Translations under genes and position numbers: made by a program
The notes under the pieces: generated by a model
What the model saw: only the letters and a program-made list of their open reading frames with translations
The model's database searches: none
What the model was told of the DNA's origin: nothing
In this document: positions 44,487-53,844 of the stretch, piece by piece
Layout: every line of letters starts with the position of its first letter
Numbering within the stretch: the stretch's first letter is position 1
From: Hydrogenophilales bacterium 16-64-46
GTDB taxonomy: Bacteria > Pseudomonadota > Gammaproteobacteria > Burkholderiales > Thiobacillaceae
Length of the DNA: 64,000 nt
Assembly (NCBI GenBank): GCA_002281775.1
Contig: NCGY01000008.1
Location: 152,343-216,342, forward strand
Direction: 5' to 3'

Positions 44487-45695
44487 TCAGGCTGCAGAAT
44501 GGCCCTTGAGCTCGATCTTGACGTTCTGCTCGGCGGACAGACCGGCGTAGTACTTCTGCAGCACCCTGGCCACTTCGGGCCGGCTGAACTCGACCGGCAG
44601 GTCCTGGCCTTCGGACAGCATCGCACGCACCTTGGTGCCGGACAGGAGGATGCGGTCGTCCTTGGTATGCGGGCAGGTGCGCTGGCTGGCCATGCCGCCG
44701 CATTTCTTGCACCAGAAGGTCCAGTCGATGTTCATGTTGACGGTTTCGAGCGAACCCTTCGGAATCTCGTCGAAGATCTTCTGCGCGTCGAACGGGCCGT
44801 AGTAGTCGCCCACGCCGGCGTGGTCGCGGCCGACGATCAGGTGCGAGCAGCCGTAGTTCTGGCGGAACAGCGCGTGCAGCAGGGCTTCGCGCGGACCGGC
44901 GTAGCGCATGTCGAGCGGGTAGCCGGCCTGAATCACGGTGTTGGGGGCGAAATAGTTTTCGACCAGCACGCTGATGGCTTCGCTGCGGACCTCGGCGGGG
45001 ATGTCGCCGGGTTTCAGAGCGCCGAGCAGAGAGTGAACCAGCACGCCGTCCATGGTCTCGATGGCGATCTTGGCCAGGTATTCATGGCTGCGGTGCATGG
45101 GGTTGCGGGTCTGGAAGGCAGCGACCTTCGACCAGCCGGCCTTTTCGAAGGCGGCGCGGGTTTCGGCCGGGGTCATGAACTGGTCGCCGTATTCTTCCTT
45201 GAAGCTGCCGGTGGACAGCACCTTGACCGGGCCGGCCAGGTTGTACTTGCCCTGGGCCATGACCATCTTCACGCCGGGATGCTCGAGATCGGTGGTCTTG
45301 TAGACCTGCATGCACTCGTGCGCCTTGTCGATGGCGTACTTTTCGGTGACCTTCATGGTGCCCATGAGCGCACCGCTTTCGCCGTCGACCAGCGCGACTT
45401 CGTCACCGGCCTTGATGACTTCGTCGTCGGTAGAGAGGGTGACGGGGATGGGCCAGAACAGGCCGCTCGCCATCTTGTAGCCGTCGCAGATGCCCTGCCA
45501 GTCTGCATGGGTCATGAAGCCATCCAGCGGGGTGAAGCCGCCGATGCCCATCATGATCAGGTCACCGGTTTCGCGCGAAGTCATTTTGACTTTGGGCAGC
45601 GAAGCGCCGCGGGCTTTTTCGGCTTCGAGTGCGGCCCCGGTGAGCAACAGGGGCTTGAGTTCACCGCCACCGTGCGGGCGTACCAGTTTGGACAT
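44487..45695 (-). CDS. sat: ATP sulfurylase (dissimilatory type)
   Basis: A 402-residue homo-oligomeric ATP sulfurylase. In sulfur oxidisers it runs in reverse, making ATP and sulfate from APS and pyrophosphate. Motifs: [18 protein letters not shown] (ATP/sulfate site), [31 protein letters not shown], and [15 protein letters not shown]. Near the C-terminus [15 protein letters not shown] gives three Cys and one His for a zinc site seen in dissimilatory Sat. It is the Sat type, unlike assimilatory CysD/CysN. GAGGAGA precedes the start. It agrees with the fccAB genes in pointing to lithotrophic sulfur oxidation. Confidence 0.96.
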   Translation of the reverse strand: MSKLVRPHGGGELKPLLLTGAALEAEKARGASLPKVKMTSRETGDLIMMGIGGFTPLDGFMTHADWQGICDGYKMASGLFWPIPVTLSTDDEVIKAGDEVALVDGESGALMGTMKVTEKYAIDKAHECMQVYKTTDLEHPGVKMVMAQGKYNLAGPVKVLSTGSFKEEYGDQFMTPAETRAAFEKAGWSKVAAFQTRNPMHRSHEYLAKIAIETMDGVLVHSLLGALKPGDIPAEVRSEAISVLVENYFAPNTVIQAGYPLDMRYAGPREALLHALFRQNYGCSHLIVGRDHAGVGDYYGPFDAQKIFDEIPKGSLETVNMNIDWTFWCKKCGGMASQRTCPHTKDDRILLSGTKVRAMLSEGQDLPVEFSRPEVARVLQKYYAGLSAEQNVKIELKGHSAA

Positions 45696-45816
45696 GCTGT
45701 CTCCTCAGACTTTGTGGGGGTTTTATGAACGGGCCAGAATAGCACCGGGGTCTGGGACTGAATAATGCTTTCTTTTTATTCGAGGATAAGCGTGTTTGAT
45801 ATTCCGCGCACGCATG

Positions 45817-45840
45817 AAAAAGCCCGGCAGAACCGGGCTT
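45817..45840 (-). terminator. Intrinsic terminator after the 137-residue protein gene
   Basis: On the minus strand AAGCCCGG and CCGGGCTT form an 8-bp stem with a five-base loop, followed by a T run (45821-45817). It lies between the gene at 45863 and sat, so sat has its own promoter. Confidence 0.85.
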
Positions 45841-45862
45841 GGATGCGCGTCGTGCGGCGAGG

Positions 45863-46276
45863 TCAGGCGTCGAAAAAGGCGGGCATATCCGAGGGCTCGG
45901 TCTTGATGACGTCAACCCAGGCCGGCTTGGTGTCGGCCCCGGCGGCAGCGAGTTTCTTGGTTTCCTCGTAGAGCATCTTCCAGCGGTTGTAGAGGCAGTC
46001 GCTGACCTTGCGCATGCCGGCGTCGAAATAGGAATTGTGCAGGTCGCCTATGGTGCGGGTGAAGGATTCCATCTGCTCCAGCAGATTGTGCGGGTAGCCA
46101 TGACGGTTGGTGTCGGCGTATTTCACCATTTCGCGCTTCACGGCGCGGATGAAGACTTTCTGGCCTTCGGTCAGGTCGGCTTCAGTGCGGGGCGCACCGC
46201 CGAAGTTCATCACCTCGTGTATGAAACCGTTGAGGCGCGCGCCGAAATCGAAGTTGGTGTAGTCGACGTTTTGCAT
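45863..46276 (-). CDS. Conserved protein of unknown function near sat
   Basis: A 137-residue soluble, mostly helical protein (MQNVDYTNFDFGARLNGFIHEV). Notable stretch: FTRTIGDLHNSYFDAGMRKVSDCLYNRW. No signal peptide, no known domain. GGAGG stands seven bases before the start, so expression should be good. It has its own terminator. The sat gene follows in the same direction. A role in sulfur metabolism is suggested only by position. Confidence 0.65.
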   Translation of the reverse strand: MQNVDYTNFDFGARLNGFIHEVMNFGGAPRTEADLTEGQKVFIRAVKREMVKYADTNRHGYPHNLLEQMESFTRTIGDLHNSYFDAGMRKVSDCLYNRWKMLYEETKKLAAAGADTKPAWVDVIKTEPSDMPAFFDA

Positions 46277-46383
46277 AAATCCTCCAATGTCCAGTGATGC
46301 ATTCTTGTGCGGCAGTGAGCACCGTGCCTATCCTACGCCGCGCCGCAAGCGTGTCCAGCCAGTACTTGATTACATACTGATAA

Positions 46384-47094
46384 TCAACGGCTAAGCCCTT
46401 GAATCCACCGGGAATAAATTTTGTCGGCCAGGGTGTGGAGCTGGTCTGTACGGGTGTCCACGTCGGCCAGCATCGCCGCCGGCTGCTGCACCGCCGGACT
46501 GGTACTGGCGGCGATTTCCGCCGCGCCGTTCTCGCACCAGCTGGCGACCAGCTCGGGCGTCATCTCCACATGACACTGCATTCCGATGTGCCGGTCGTCG
46601 AGCACATAGGCCTGATTTTCACACCAGGCGCTTTTGAGTATGCGGCGGGCCCCCTCGGGCAGGGTGAAGGTTTCGCCATGCCAGTGGAAGCCGGGCAGGG
46701 GCGCGTCCACGTCGCCCAGCCAGGGGCGGGCGGCATCGGGGTCGGTCACCATGAGCTCGCCCCAGCCGATTTCCTTGACCGGGTTGGCCCCCACGCTGCC
46801 GCCGAGCGCCTTGGCCATGAGCTGCCCACCGAGGCAGTGGCCGATGACCGGCGTGCCCGCTGCAACTGCCTGCCGGATCAGTTCCAGCTCACGTGGAATC
46901 CAGGGCAGATCGTCGTTTACACTCATCGGGCCGCCCATCAAGCAGAGGCCGGAAACGCTGTTAAGATGCTCGGGCACGGGATCACCCGCGTCGACCCTGA
47001 CGAGCTGCCAGGGGATCGCATGCCGGTCCAGGAAGCTTGCAAAATAGCCCGGGCCTTCGGTCGCGGAATGACGAAATATCAGGACAGGATGCAT
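46384..47094 (-). CDS. Class I glutamine amidotransferase-like protein
   Basis: A 236-residue protein with a class I GATase fold: nucleophile in VIGHCLGGQLMA, and the His-x-Glu pair in MQCHVEMTPE; the oxyanion loop is CLMGGPMSVND. It resembles stand-alone GMP-synthase-like amidotransferases (COG0518), which act on gamma-glutamyl or related compounds. Start codon CAT on the plus strand (47092-47094) overlaps the start codon of the divergent protease gene. ORF continues upstream in the protease gene as a shadow. Confidence 0.85.
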   Translation of the reverse strand: MHPVLIFRHSATEGPGYFASFLDRHAIPWQLVRVDAGDPVPEHLNSVSGLCLMGGPMSVNDDLPWIPRELELIRQAVAAGTPVIGHCLGGQLMAKALGGSVGANPVKEIGWGELMVTDPDAARPWLGDVDAPLPGFHWHGETFTLPEGARRILKSAWCENQAYVLDDRHIGMQCHVEMTPELVASWCENGAAEIAASTSPAVQQPAAMLADVDTRTDQLHTLADKIYSRWIQGLSR

Positions 47095-47740
47095 GATGAA
47101 AAGACGCGGAGGTTGGATATTGGGGATGATATCGGTCGGCGCGCTGGTTTGCACGCCTGCCGGGGCGACCAGTGTGGCAGTCGTGGGCCTGTTCAAGGAC
47201 AAGGCCCTGATCAGCATCGACGGTGGCAAACCCCGCACGATTGCTATCGGCCAGACGGTGCAGGGGGTTCGCCTGCTGGCGGCCGATTCCGAGCGTGCCA
47301 CCCTCGATGTGGCAGGGACACGCCGGGTGCTGGGCATGGGGCAGTCCTTTGCCGGCGCGGCCCAGGAAGGTCGCCGCAGCGTGTCGTTGACAGCCGATGC
47401 AAGGGGGCATTTTGCCGCCGCAGGCTCTGCCAATGGCTATCCGCTGACCTTCCTGGTCGATACCGGGGCCACTGCGGTGGTGATCAGCGCGGCCGATGCC
47501 GGGCGCATGGGAATCGATTACAAATCTGGCGCACAGGTCGGCGTGAATACTGCCGCCGGACTGATGCCGGCCTGGCGTCACAAGTTCAACAGCGTGAAGA
47601 TCGGGCAACTCGAAGTGCTGCAGGTCGAAGGCATGGTGGTCGAGGCCGGGCTGTCGATGCCGCTCTTGGGCATGAGTTTTCTCAACCGCATGGAAATGGC
47701 CCGTGAGGGGCAGACCATGGTGCTGCGCCAGCGCTACTGA
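47093..47740 (+). CDS. Retropepsin-like aspartic protease, exported
   Basis: A 215-residue protein with a signal peptide (MMKRRGGWILGMISVGALV, cleavage near AGATS) and a clan AA retropepsin-like domain in the C-terminal half: LTFLVDTGATAVVIS holds the catalytic DTG, followed by VNTAAGLMPAW and LLGMSFLNRM. This matches the TIGR02281 family. N-terminal part (VAVVGLFKDKALISIDGG) is like the small domain often linked with it. Start is 47093 or 47096, with AGGACAGG upstream. Divergent from the amidotransferase with overlapping start codons. Confidence 0.83.
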   Translation: MMKRRGGWILGMISVGALVCTPAGATSVAVVGLFKDKALISIDGGKPRTIAIGQTVQGVRLLAADSERATLDVAGTRRVLGMGQSFAGAAQEGRRSVSLTADARGHFAAAGSANGYPLTFLVDTGATAVVISAADAGRMGIDYKSGAQVGVNTAAGLMPAWRHKFNSVKIGQLEVLQVEGMVVEAGLSMPLLGMSFLNRMEMAREGQTMVLRQRY

Positions 47741-47761
47741 TGCGCTGCCTGGCAGCCTCGC

Positions 47762-48238
47762 TCAGGCTGCGGTAAGCGGCTGGCTGATGCGTGAGGAAAC
47801 GGACTGACCGCTGGGGTCGTAGAGGCCGTTGCGGCCGACAGCGGCCTGCATCAGTACATTCAGGGATTGCCGTGTCGCGGACAGGCGCATGTCGATGAGC
47901 TTGCCGATGCGCAGGTTGCAGGCCCGGGCTTCGTCTTCGAGCTTGCACAGGGATTGCCAGTTCGCGCGTACCGTCGGGGTGCCGTGCTGCGCCAGCCAGC
48001 TTGCCATGCCAGGGGCGTCCGGCGTGCAGCCCGCGTGCCTGAGCGCATCGAGCCTGCTACGGGCAAGTGCGCTGACCGCATTGAGCTGATCAAGCTTCAC
48101 GGCAGCGAGCGGGGGCAGCGCATCCGCCTGGCCTGTCACCAGCGCATTCTCTTCGCGCGACAGCGTGTCGAGCAGGGCCGACCAGGCCACGCCTTCGTTG
48201 CCGATCTGCTCGGCGAGCTTAGCGGGGTTTGCTGACAT
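47762..48238 (-). CDS. flgN: Flagellar export chaperone FlgN
   Basis: A 158-residue helical protein from the ATG at 48238 (MSANPAKLAEQIGNEGVAWSALLDTLSREENAL). Sequence, size and place directly after flgM fit FlgN, the chaperone for the hook-filament junction proteins FlgK and FlgL. Its start overlaps the end of flgM by 20 bases. The C-terminal region (QTRS-like helix, NGLYDPSGQ) is characteristic of betaproteobacterial FlgN. Confidence 0.85.
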   Translation of the reverse strand: MSANPAKLAEQIGNEGVAWSALLDTLSREENALVTGQADALPPLAAVKLDQLNAVSALARSRLDALRHAGCTPDAPGMASWLAQHGTPTVRANWQSLCKLEDEARACNLRIGKLIDMRLSATRQSLNVLMQAAVGRNGLYDPSGQSVSSRISQPLTAA

Positions 48239-48518
48239 GGAGCATTTCCTTGACTGACTCAACCAGGTTCTGCGCCACGTTGTCCGGGTTGATGCTGTAC
48301 TGGCCGCCGGCAATGGCTTCCTTGATGGCGTCGACCTTGGCGCGATCGACTACGGGAATCGCCGCAAGTTGCGCTTCCAGCGCTTGCAGCTGGGCCGCAC
48401 GCTTGCTCAGGCTCACCCCGGTCTGCTCGGCAGGCGTTGGGGTTCCCTTGCCCTGGGCGGGGCGGTTTTCAACAGTGCCGGGCAGGCTGACCTGTTTGAC
48501 GCCGGGATCGATTTTCAT
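48219..48518 (-). CDS. flgM: Anti-sigma-28 factor FlgM
   Basis: A 99-residue small protein with the FlgM C-terminal sigma-binding segment (VDAIKEAIAGGQYSINPDNVAQNLVE) and a flexible N-terminus. It holds sigma-28 (FliA) inactive until the hook is complete and FlgM is exported. Order flgA-flgM-flgN on the minus strand, divergent from flgB, is typical. A possible sigma-28 -10 element is upstream. Confidence 0.92.
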   Translation of the reverse strand: MKIDPGVKQVSLPGTVENRPAQGKGTPTPAEQTGVSLSKRAAQLQALEAQLAAIPVVDRAKVDAIKEAIAGGQYSINPDNVAQNLVESVKEMLHVSKPR

Positions 48519-48564
48519 GGGTAAATCCTGTGAGTGACAGGCAAAAGTCGTCCAATCTGATTAC

Positions 48565-48594
48565 TTATCGTCCGCCGGTTGACGTTCTGAAGGG
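48565..48594 (-). promoter_or_regulatory. Possible sigma-28 promoter for flgMN
   Basis: Minus-strand GACGATAA (48572-48565) resembles the sigma-28 -10 box GCCGATAA. The -35 box expected 15 bp upstream is weak (TTCA instead of TAAA). Its -35 region lies within the inverted repeat at 48581-48630. Confidence 0.3.
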
Positions 48595-48630
48595 GCGGCG
48601 GGAAATAATTTTCGCCGGTTTCAGAACGTC
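48581..48630. repeat. Perfect 11-bp inverted repeat at the end of flgA
   Basis: GACGTTCTGAA (48581-48591) and TTCAGAACGTC (48620-48630) are exact inverses, with a partly self-complementary inner part. The second arm includes the flgA stop codon. Likely a transcript-end hairpin between flgA and flgM. Confidence 0.6.
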
Positions 48631-49304
48631 ACCTCCACTTGCTGTCCGTCGCGGGCGATGCCGCTGATCACCTGACCGGATGCGGTCTTCACCCGCACCC
48701 GGTCACCGAGGCCGGCATTGGCCAGCGCCTGGCCTTCGCTCTGCACCGAAAAACCCGGCCCGACCAGCAGGATCCGGGTCGGCTGACCCTGCTGCACCAC
48801 CTGCGGTGCGCGCAGCAGGCCCGTGCGCAGGGCAGCGCCTGCCGCGACACCGGAGACGGTGCGGTGCCCGGCCAGCGCAGCGGGGTTGCTGGCCACGTCG
48901 GCGGGCAGCAGCCCGAGATCGCCTTCGCGCAGCAGCAGGTCGGCCTCGGTCAGCACATGGTTGGCGGGCAGGGCGCGCGCCGTGACGACGTAGCGCCCAA
49001 TCGACTTGACCTGCGCCTGCAGGTAGCTCGTCCATTTCGATGGCGCGAGGCAGCGCACGCCCACCGTGAGCCTGCCCACCGGGCGGCTGCCCGGTAGGGA
49101 AAAGGCCTCCAGTGCGGCACAGGCGGGCAGGGTGGCGCGCGGCGGTTTGACCGTGACACTGACCTGGCTGCCGGTGCTGTCTGCCTGGCTCAGCAGAAAG
49201 CGCTCGGCCACGGCCTTGATCCCAGCGGGGTTCTGGTTCGCCGCGAACGCGTGGGGAGCAAGCAGGGCAACAGCCAGCAGGCAGCTTATGGGAAGACGGT
49301 TCAT
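48621..49304 (-). CDS. flgA: Flagellar P-ring assembly chaperone FlgA
   Basis: A 227-residue exported protein with signal peptide (MNRLPISCLLAVALLAPHAFA). The C-terminal SAF/ChapFlgA domain has ALPANHVLTEADLLLREGDL and the end VKTASGQVISGIARDGQQVEV. It assists FlgI assembly in the periplasm. Start is 49304; a GTG ten codons earlier would place residues before the signal and is less likely. Confidence 0.9.
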   Translation of the reverse strand: MNRLPISCLLAVALLAPHAFAANQNPAGIKAVAERFLLSQADSTGSQVSVTVKPPRATLPACAALEAFSLPGSRPVGRLTVGVRCLAPSKWTSYLQAQVKSIGRYVVTARALPANHVLTEADLLLREGDLGLLPADVASNPAALAGHRTVSGVAAGAALRTGLLRAPQVVQQGQPTRILLVGPGFSVQSEGQALANAGLGDRVRVKTASGQVISGIARDGQQVEVTF

Positions 49305-49484
49305 GCGAGAGTCCGGTTTGATCAGTCTGACCACAGTGTAGCCACGTGCGTGCGGGGGCTAAACGCCGAAATGAGCGGGGTTTTGGCCTTTTCTCTTTCG
49401 ATTGGATGGACAAATGCCAGCCTAGGATGCAGTCATCGAAAAAGGTTTCGGGACATACCCGGGACGTAGAAAAGGTGACCGACC

Positions 49485-49892
49485 ATGCTGAACCGGCTCG
49501 ACGACATGCTGAATTTCCACGCGCAGGCGCTGCGCCTGCGCGACCAGCGCCAGCAGGTGCTGGCGTCCAACATCGCCAACGCCGACACGCCCAACTACAA
49601 GGCGCGTGACTTCGACTTCAAGTCCGCGCTCAGCAGCGCGCTGGGCGGCCAGCCGACGCAGGGCGGCGCGGCGCTGGCGACCACTGCTGCCGGGCATCTG
49701 ACAGGCGCGCCCGAGCTGTCCACTCAGAGTTTCCTGCAATACCGCAACCCGTCGCAGGGCAACGTCGACGGCAACACGGTCGACGTCGACGCCGAGCGCG
49801 CCGCCTTTGCCGAAAACGCCGTGCAGTACGAATTCAACCTCACCCGGGTCAGCTCGCAGATCAAGAGCATGCTCGCGGTGATCCAGGGTTAA
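49485..49892 (+). CDS. flgB: Flagellar proximal rod protein FlgB
   Basis: A 135-residue rod protein beginning [19 protein letters not shown], with the rod signature [20 protein letters not shown]. FlgB forms the innermost part of the rod. It opens flgBCDEFGHIJKL, which diverges from flgA. Clear promoter for it was not identified in the 180 bp upstream. Confidence 0.95.
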   Translation: MLNRLDDMLNFHAQALRLRDQRQQVLASNIANADTPNYKARDFDFKSALSSALGGQPTQGGAALATTAAGHLTGAPELSTQSFLQYRNPSQGNVDGNTVDVDAERAAFAENAVQYEFNLTRVSSQIKSMLAVIQG

Positions 49893-49903
49893 GGAGGCGC
49901 GTC

Positions 49904-50308
49904 ATGTCCCTGTTCAACATTTTCAATGTGGCCGGATCGGCGATGAACGCGCAGTCGCAGCGCCTCAATACCGTGGCCAGCAATCTGGCCAACGCCGACA
50001 GCGCGACCAGCGCCAACGGCACGCCCTACAAGGCCAAGCAGGTGGTGTTCGCCGCCGCGCCGGTGGGCGAGAACGGCGCGACCGGGGTGAACGTCGCCGC
50101 CGTGATCGACGACCCGTCGCCCATGAAGACGGTGTTCGACCCGAAGAATCCGCTCGCCGACGACAAGGGCTACGTCACCCTGCCCAACGTCAACGTCGTC
50201 GAAGAGATGGTCAACATGATTTCCGCCTCGCGTTCCTATCAGTCGAACGTGGAAATGATGAACACCACCAAGACCCTGCTCTTGAAAACCCTCAACCTGG
50301 GCCAATAA
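49904..50308 (+). CDS. flgC: Flagellar proximal rod protein FlgC
   Basis: A 134-residue rod protein: [21 protein letters not shown], then [22 protein letters not shown] and the C-terminal [22 protein letters not shown], the pattern of FlgC. Twelve bases after flgB, preceded by AAGGAGG. Confidence 0.95.
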   Translation: MSLFNIFNVAGSAMNAQSQRLNTVASNLANADSATSANGTPYKAKQVVFAAAPVGENGATGVNVAAVIDDPSPMKTVFDPKNPLADDKGYVTLPNVNVVEEMVNMISASRSYQSNVEMMNTTKTLLLKTLNLGQ

Positions 50309-50335
50309 GCCCGGGCCAGCAAGCAAGGAGCCACG

Positions 50336-51001
50336 ATGAGTACCGTACAAGACACCGCTTCCGTGACACAGCTGTTCGGTGCCACGTCACCCACGGCGCA
50401 GAAGAGCACGGCAGAGGAGCTGCAGGACCGCTTCCTCAGCCTGCTGGTCGCGCAGATGCAGAACCAGGATCCGCTCAACCCGCTCGACAACGCGCAGGTC
50501 ACCAGCCAGCTTGCGCAACTTTCGACGGTGCAGGGGATCGAGAACATGAGCAGCAGCCTGGCGGTGCTCGCCGACAGTCTGTCGAGCAACCAGATGGGCC
50601 AGGCGGCCAGCCTGATCGGCCGTGGCGTGCTGTCACCGGGCAGCGACATCGGACCGTCGCCCGAGGAGAGCGTGGCCGGCTTCGAGCTCGATGCGGCGGC
50701 CGACAGCGTGGTCGTCACCATCGAGGACGCGTCAGGGGCCACCGTGCGCACCCTGGAATTCGGCGCGATGCCGTCCGGCGTCAACCTGATCGGCTGGGAC
50801 GGCCTGCTGCAGGACGGTTCCGCCGCGCCCGACGGCCAGTACAGCTTCAAGTTCAGCGCCAGCTACGCGGGCACGACGGTGACCGGCGAATCGCTGAGCT
50901 TCGGCGCGGTGAGCAGCGTGTCCCAGGGCAGCGAAGGTGTGCTGCTCAATCTCGCCGACGGCACGCAGGTCGGCTATTCCGACATCCGGCAGATTTACTG
51001 A
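50336..51001 (+). CDS. flgD: Flagellar hook-capping protein FlgD
   Basis: A 221-residue hook scaffold protein. The N-terminus carries LQDRFLSLLVAQMQNQDPLNPLDNAQ (given here in parts: FLSLLVAQMQNQDPLNP, then TSQLAQLSTVQGIE), standard for FlgD; the C-terminal part has FlgD Ig-like and Tudor-like strands (NLIGWDGLLQDG, GQYSFKFSA). It caps the growing hook and is absent in the mature flagellum. Confidence 0.94.
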   Translation: MSTVQDTASVTQLFGATSPTAQKSTAEELQDRFLSLLVAQMQNQDPLNPLDNAQVTSQLAQLSTVQGIENMSSSLAVLADSLSSNQMGQAASLIGRGVLSPGSDIGPSPEESVAGFELDAAADSVVVTIEDASGATVRTLEFGAMPSGVNLIGWDGLLQDGSAAPDGQYSFKFSASYAGTTVTGESLSFGAVSSVSQGSEGVLLNLADGTQVGYSDIRQIY

Positions 51002-51049
51002 TCCCCCACATTTCCGGTTAGCGTCGCACCCCATTACTAGGAGAGCACC

Positions 51050-52258
51050 ATGAGTTTTCAGCAAGGTTTGAGCGGTCTTAACGCGGCGGCGAAGAATCTC
51101 GACGTCATCGGCAACAACGTCGCCAATTCGAGCACGGTCGGCTTCAAGCAGTCGCAGGCCCAGTTCGCCGACGTGTTCGCCAATTCCCTGACCGGCGCCG
51201 GCGGTTCGCAGGTGGGCATCGGCGTACAGGTGGCGCAGGTGACCCAGCAGTTCACCCAGGGCAACATCACCGCGACGAATAATCCGCTCGACATCGCCAT
51301 CAACGGCGGCGGCTTCTTCCGCATGGACAACGGCGGCGAAATCGCCTACCAGCGCAATGGCCAGTTCCAGCTCGACAGCAGCGGTTACATCGTCAACGCC
51401 AGCGGTTCCTATCTCACCGGCTACACCGCTGATGCCAGCGGCGTGCTGTCGACCGGCGCGCCCGCACCGCTGTTTATCAACACCGCCGACCTGATCCCGC
51501 AGGTGACCGGTGAAGTCACCTCCGTCCTCAACCTGGATTCGACCGTGTCCACCCTGACGGCGGCCGGCTTCAACCAGAACGACCCCACCACCTTCCACAA
51601 CTCGACAGCCGTTTCCATTTTCGACAGCCTCGGCAATTCGCACACCCTGCAGACCTATTACGTCAAGACGGCGGCAGGGCAGTGGGAAGTCTTCGCCTCG
51701 ACCGACGGCGATCCCGCCGCCTCCCTGGGTACGCTCACGTTCGCCTCCGACGGCACGCTCACCTCGGGCTCGCCGTTGTCGGCCTCGGTGAACGTGACCA
51801 CGGGGGCCACCACGCCGTTTGCGGTCAGCATCGACTACAGCGGCACCACCCAGTTCGGCTCCGCCTTCAGCGTGAACCAGCTCAACCAGGACGGCTATAC
51901 CTCGGGCCGCCTCACCGGCTTCAACATCGGTGACGACGGCGTGATCCAGGGCCGCTACACCAACGGTCAGTCGGCCGTACTGGGGCAGGTGGTGCTGGCG
52001 AGTTTCGCCAACCCCAACGGCCTGCAGCCGCTGGGCAACAACATGTGGGCGGAAACCTACGAATCGGGCAGTCCACTGGTCGGCACGCCGGATACCGGCA
52101 GCCTTGGCGTGCTGCAATCCTCGGCGGTGGAAGACTCCAACGTCGACCTCACCGCCGAGCTGGTCAACATGATCACCGCGCAGCGCGTCTATCAGGCCAA
52201 CGCCCAGACCATCAAGGCGCAGGATGCCGTGCTGCAGACGCTGGTCAACCTGCGTTGA
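51050..52258 (+). CDS. flgE: Flagellar hook protein FlgE
   Basis: A 402-residue hook subunit. Rod/hook N-terminal motif MSFQQGLSGLNAAAKNLDVIG, NNVANSSTVGFKQSQAQF; middle domains rich in Ser, Thr and Gly; C-terminal NVDLTAELVNMITAQRVYQANA for polymer packing. Length is typical for betaproteobacteria. AGGAG stands nine bases before the start. Confidence 0.95.
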   Translation: MSFQQGLSGLNAAAKNLDVIGNNVANSSTVGFKQSQAQFADVFANSLTGAGGSQVGIGVQVAQVTQQFTQGNITATNNPLDIAINGGGFFRMDNGGEIAYQRNGQFQLDSSGYIVNASGSYLTGYTADASGVLSTGAPAPLFINTADLIPQVTGEVTSVLNLDSTVSTLTAAGFNQNDPTTFHNSTAVSIFDSLGNSHTLQTYYVKTAAGQWEVFASTDGDPAASLGTLTFASDGTLTSGSPLSASVNVTTGATTPFAVSIDYSGTTQFGSAFSVNQLNQDGYTSGRLTGFNIGDDGVIQGRYTNGQSAVLGQVVLASFANPNGLQPLGNNMWAETYESGSPLVGTPDTGSLGVLQSSAVEDSNVDLTAELVNMITAQRVYQANAQTIKAQDAVLQTLVNLR

Positions 52259-52289
52259 TGCATCCATCTGAGACGATGAAGGGGCCGAC

Positions 52290-53030
52290 ATGGACCGCAT
52301 GATCTACACCGCGATGACCGGCGCGAAGCACACGCTGGAACAGCAGGCGACGGTCTCGCACAACCTGGCCAACGCCACCACCACCGGCTTTCGCGCGCAG
52401 CTCGACGAGTTCCGCGCGGTGCCGGTCGTCGGTGCGCCGCTGGCCACCCGTGCCTTCGTCATCGACGCCACCGTGGGCACCGATTTCCGCGCCGGCGCCA
52501 TCCAGCACACCGGACGCGAGCTCGACGTGGCGATCCAGGGCCAGGGCTGGCTCGCGGTCGAAGCGCCGGATGGCACCGAGGCCTACACCCGCAATGGCAG
52601 TCTGCACATCGACGAGAATGGCCAGCTCGCCAGCGCCAGCGGCCTGCCCGTGCTGAGCGACGGCGGCCAGCTTGCGATTCCGCCGGGCAGCCGGCTGGCA
52701 GTCGCCAAGGACGGCACGATTTCCATCCTGCCCGACGGCTCCGCTGCGACGGGTCTCACCACCATCGGCCGCCTCAAGCTGGTGAACCCGCCCACTACCG
52801 ACCTCCAGCGCGGCGACGACGGACTGTTCCGCCTGAAGGACGGCGGCGCGGCCACGGCCGACCCCAACGTCAACGTGATTTCCGGCGCGCTGGAATCGTC
52901 CAACGTCAACGTCGTCGACGCGATGGTCGACATGATCTCGCTCGCGCGGCAGTTCGAAATGCAGATGAAGTTGTTGCAGAACGCCGAGAGCAACGACGCC
53001 AAGGCCGCCCAGTTGCTGGGCATGAGCTGA
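52290..53030 (+). CDS. flgF: Flagellar rod protein FlgF
   Basis: A 246-residue proximal rod protein: MDRMIYTAMTGAKHTLEQQATVS, HNLANATTTGFRAQLDEF, and the end NVNVVDAMVDMISLARQFEMQMKL. The start MDRMIYTAM is characteristic for FlgF. It follows flgE by 31 bp. Confidence 0.94.
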   Translation: MDRMIYTAMTGAKHTLEQQATVSHNLANATTTGFRAQLDEFRAVPVVGAPLATRAFVIDATVGTDFRAGAIQHTGRELDVAIQGQGWLAVEAPDGTEAYTRNGSLHIDENGQLASASGLPVLSDGGQLAIPPGSRLAVAKDGTISILPDGSAATGLTTIGRLKLVNPPTTDLQRGDDGLFRLKDGGAATADPNVNVISGALESSNVNVVDAMVDMISLARQFEMQMKLLQNAESNDAKAAQLLGMS

Positions 53031-53056
53031 TTTGAAGAACCCCTGAAGGAGCCGAC

Positions 53057-53839
53057 ATGATTCGCTCGCTATGGATTGCCAAGACCGGTCTGGATGCGCA
53101 ACAGACGCAGATGGACGTGATTTCCAACAACCTCGCCAACGTCAGCACCAGCGGCTTCAAGCGCGCGCGGGCTGTGTTCGAAGACCTGCTCTACCAGACC
53201 ATCCGCCAGCCTGGCGCGCAGTCGTCGGAACAGACGCAGCTGCCTTCCGGCCTGCAGATCGGCACCGGGGTGAAACCGGTGGCCACCGAGCGCATCTTCA
53301 CCCAGGGCAACCTGCAGCAGACCGGCAACGCCAAGGACGTGGCGATCCAGGGCAACGGCTTCTTCCAGGTGCTGATGCCGGACGGCACCACCTCCTATAC
53401 CCGCGACGGCTCCTTCCAGACCGACGCCAACGGGCAACTGGTCACCGCCAGCGGCTACCCGGTGCAGCCTGCCATCACCATCCCGGCCGACGCGCAGTCG
53501 CTCACCATCGCGCGCGACGGCACGGTGTCGGTGACGCAACCGGGTTCAGCGGCGGCCACCACCATCGGTACCCTGCAACTGGCCACCTTCATCAACCCGG
53601 CCGGCCTGCAAAGCCTGGGCGAGAACCTCTACGCCGAGACCACCTCATCCGGCACGCCGAGCTCAAGCGCGCCGGGCAGCAACGGGGCCGGGGTGCTGAA
53701 TCAGGCCTACGTCGAGACCTCCAACGTCAACGTGGTGGAAGAGCTGGTCAACATGATCCAGACCCAGCGTGCCTACGAGATCAACAGCAAGGCGATCTCC
53801 ACCTCCGACCAGATGCTGCAACGCCTGACCCAGCTGTGA
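53057..53839 (+). CDS. flgG: Flagellar distal rod protein FlgG
   Basis: A 260-residue distal rod protein: [44 protein letters not shown], and ending [22 protein letters not shown]. The segment [21 protein letters not shown] after the first 50 residues is the FlgG-specific sequence that keeps the rod straight. Confidence 0.96.
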   Translation: MIRSLWIAKTGLDAQQTQMDVISNNLANVSTSGFKRARAVFEDLLYQTIRQPGAQSSEQTQLPSGLQIGTGVKPVATERIFTQGNLQQTGNAKDVAIQGNGFFQVLMPDGTTSYTRDGSFQTDANGQLVTASGYPVQPAITIPADAQSLTIARDGTVSVTQPGSAAATTIGTLQLATFINPAGLQSLGENLYAETTSSGTPSSSAPGSNGAGVLNQAYVETSNVNVVEELVNMIQTQRAYEINSKAISTSDQMLQRLTQL

Positions 53840-53844
53840 ACGCC

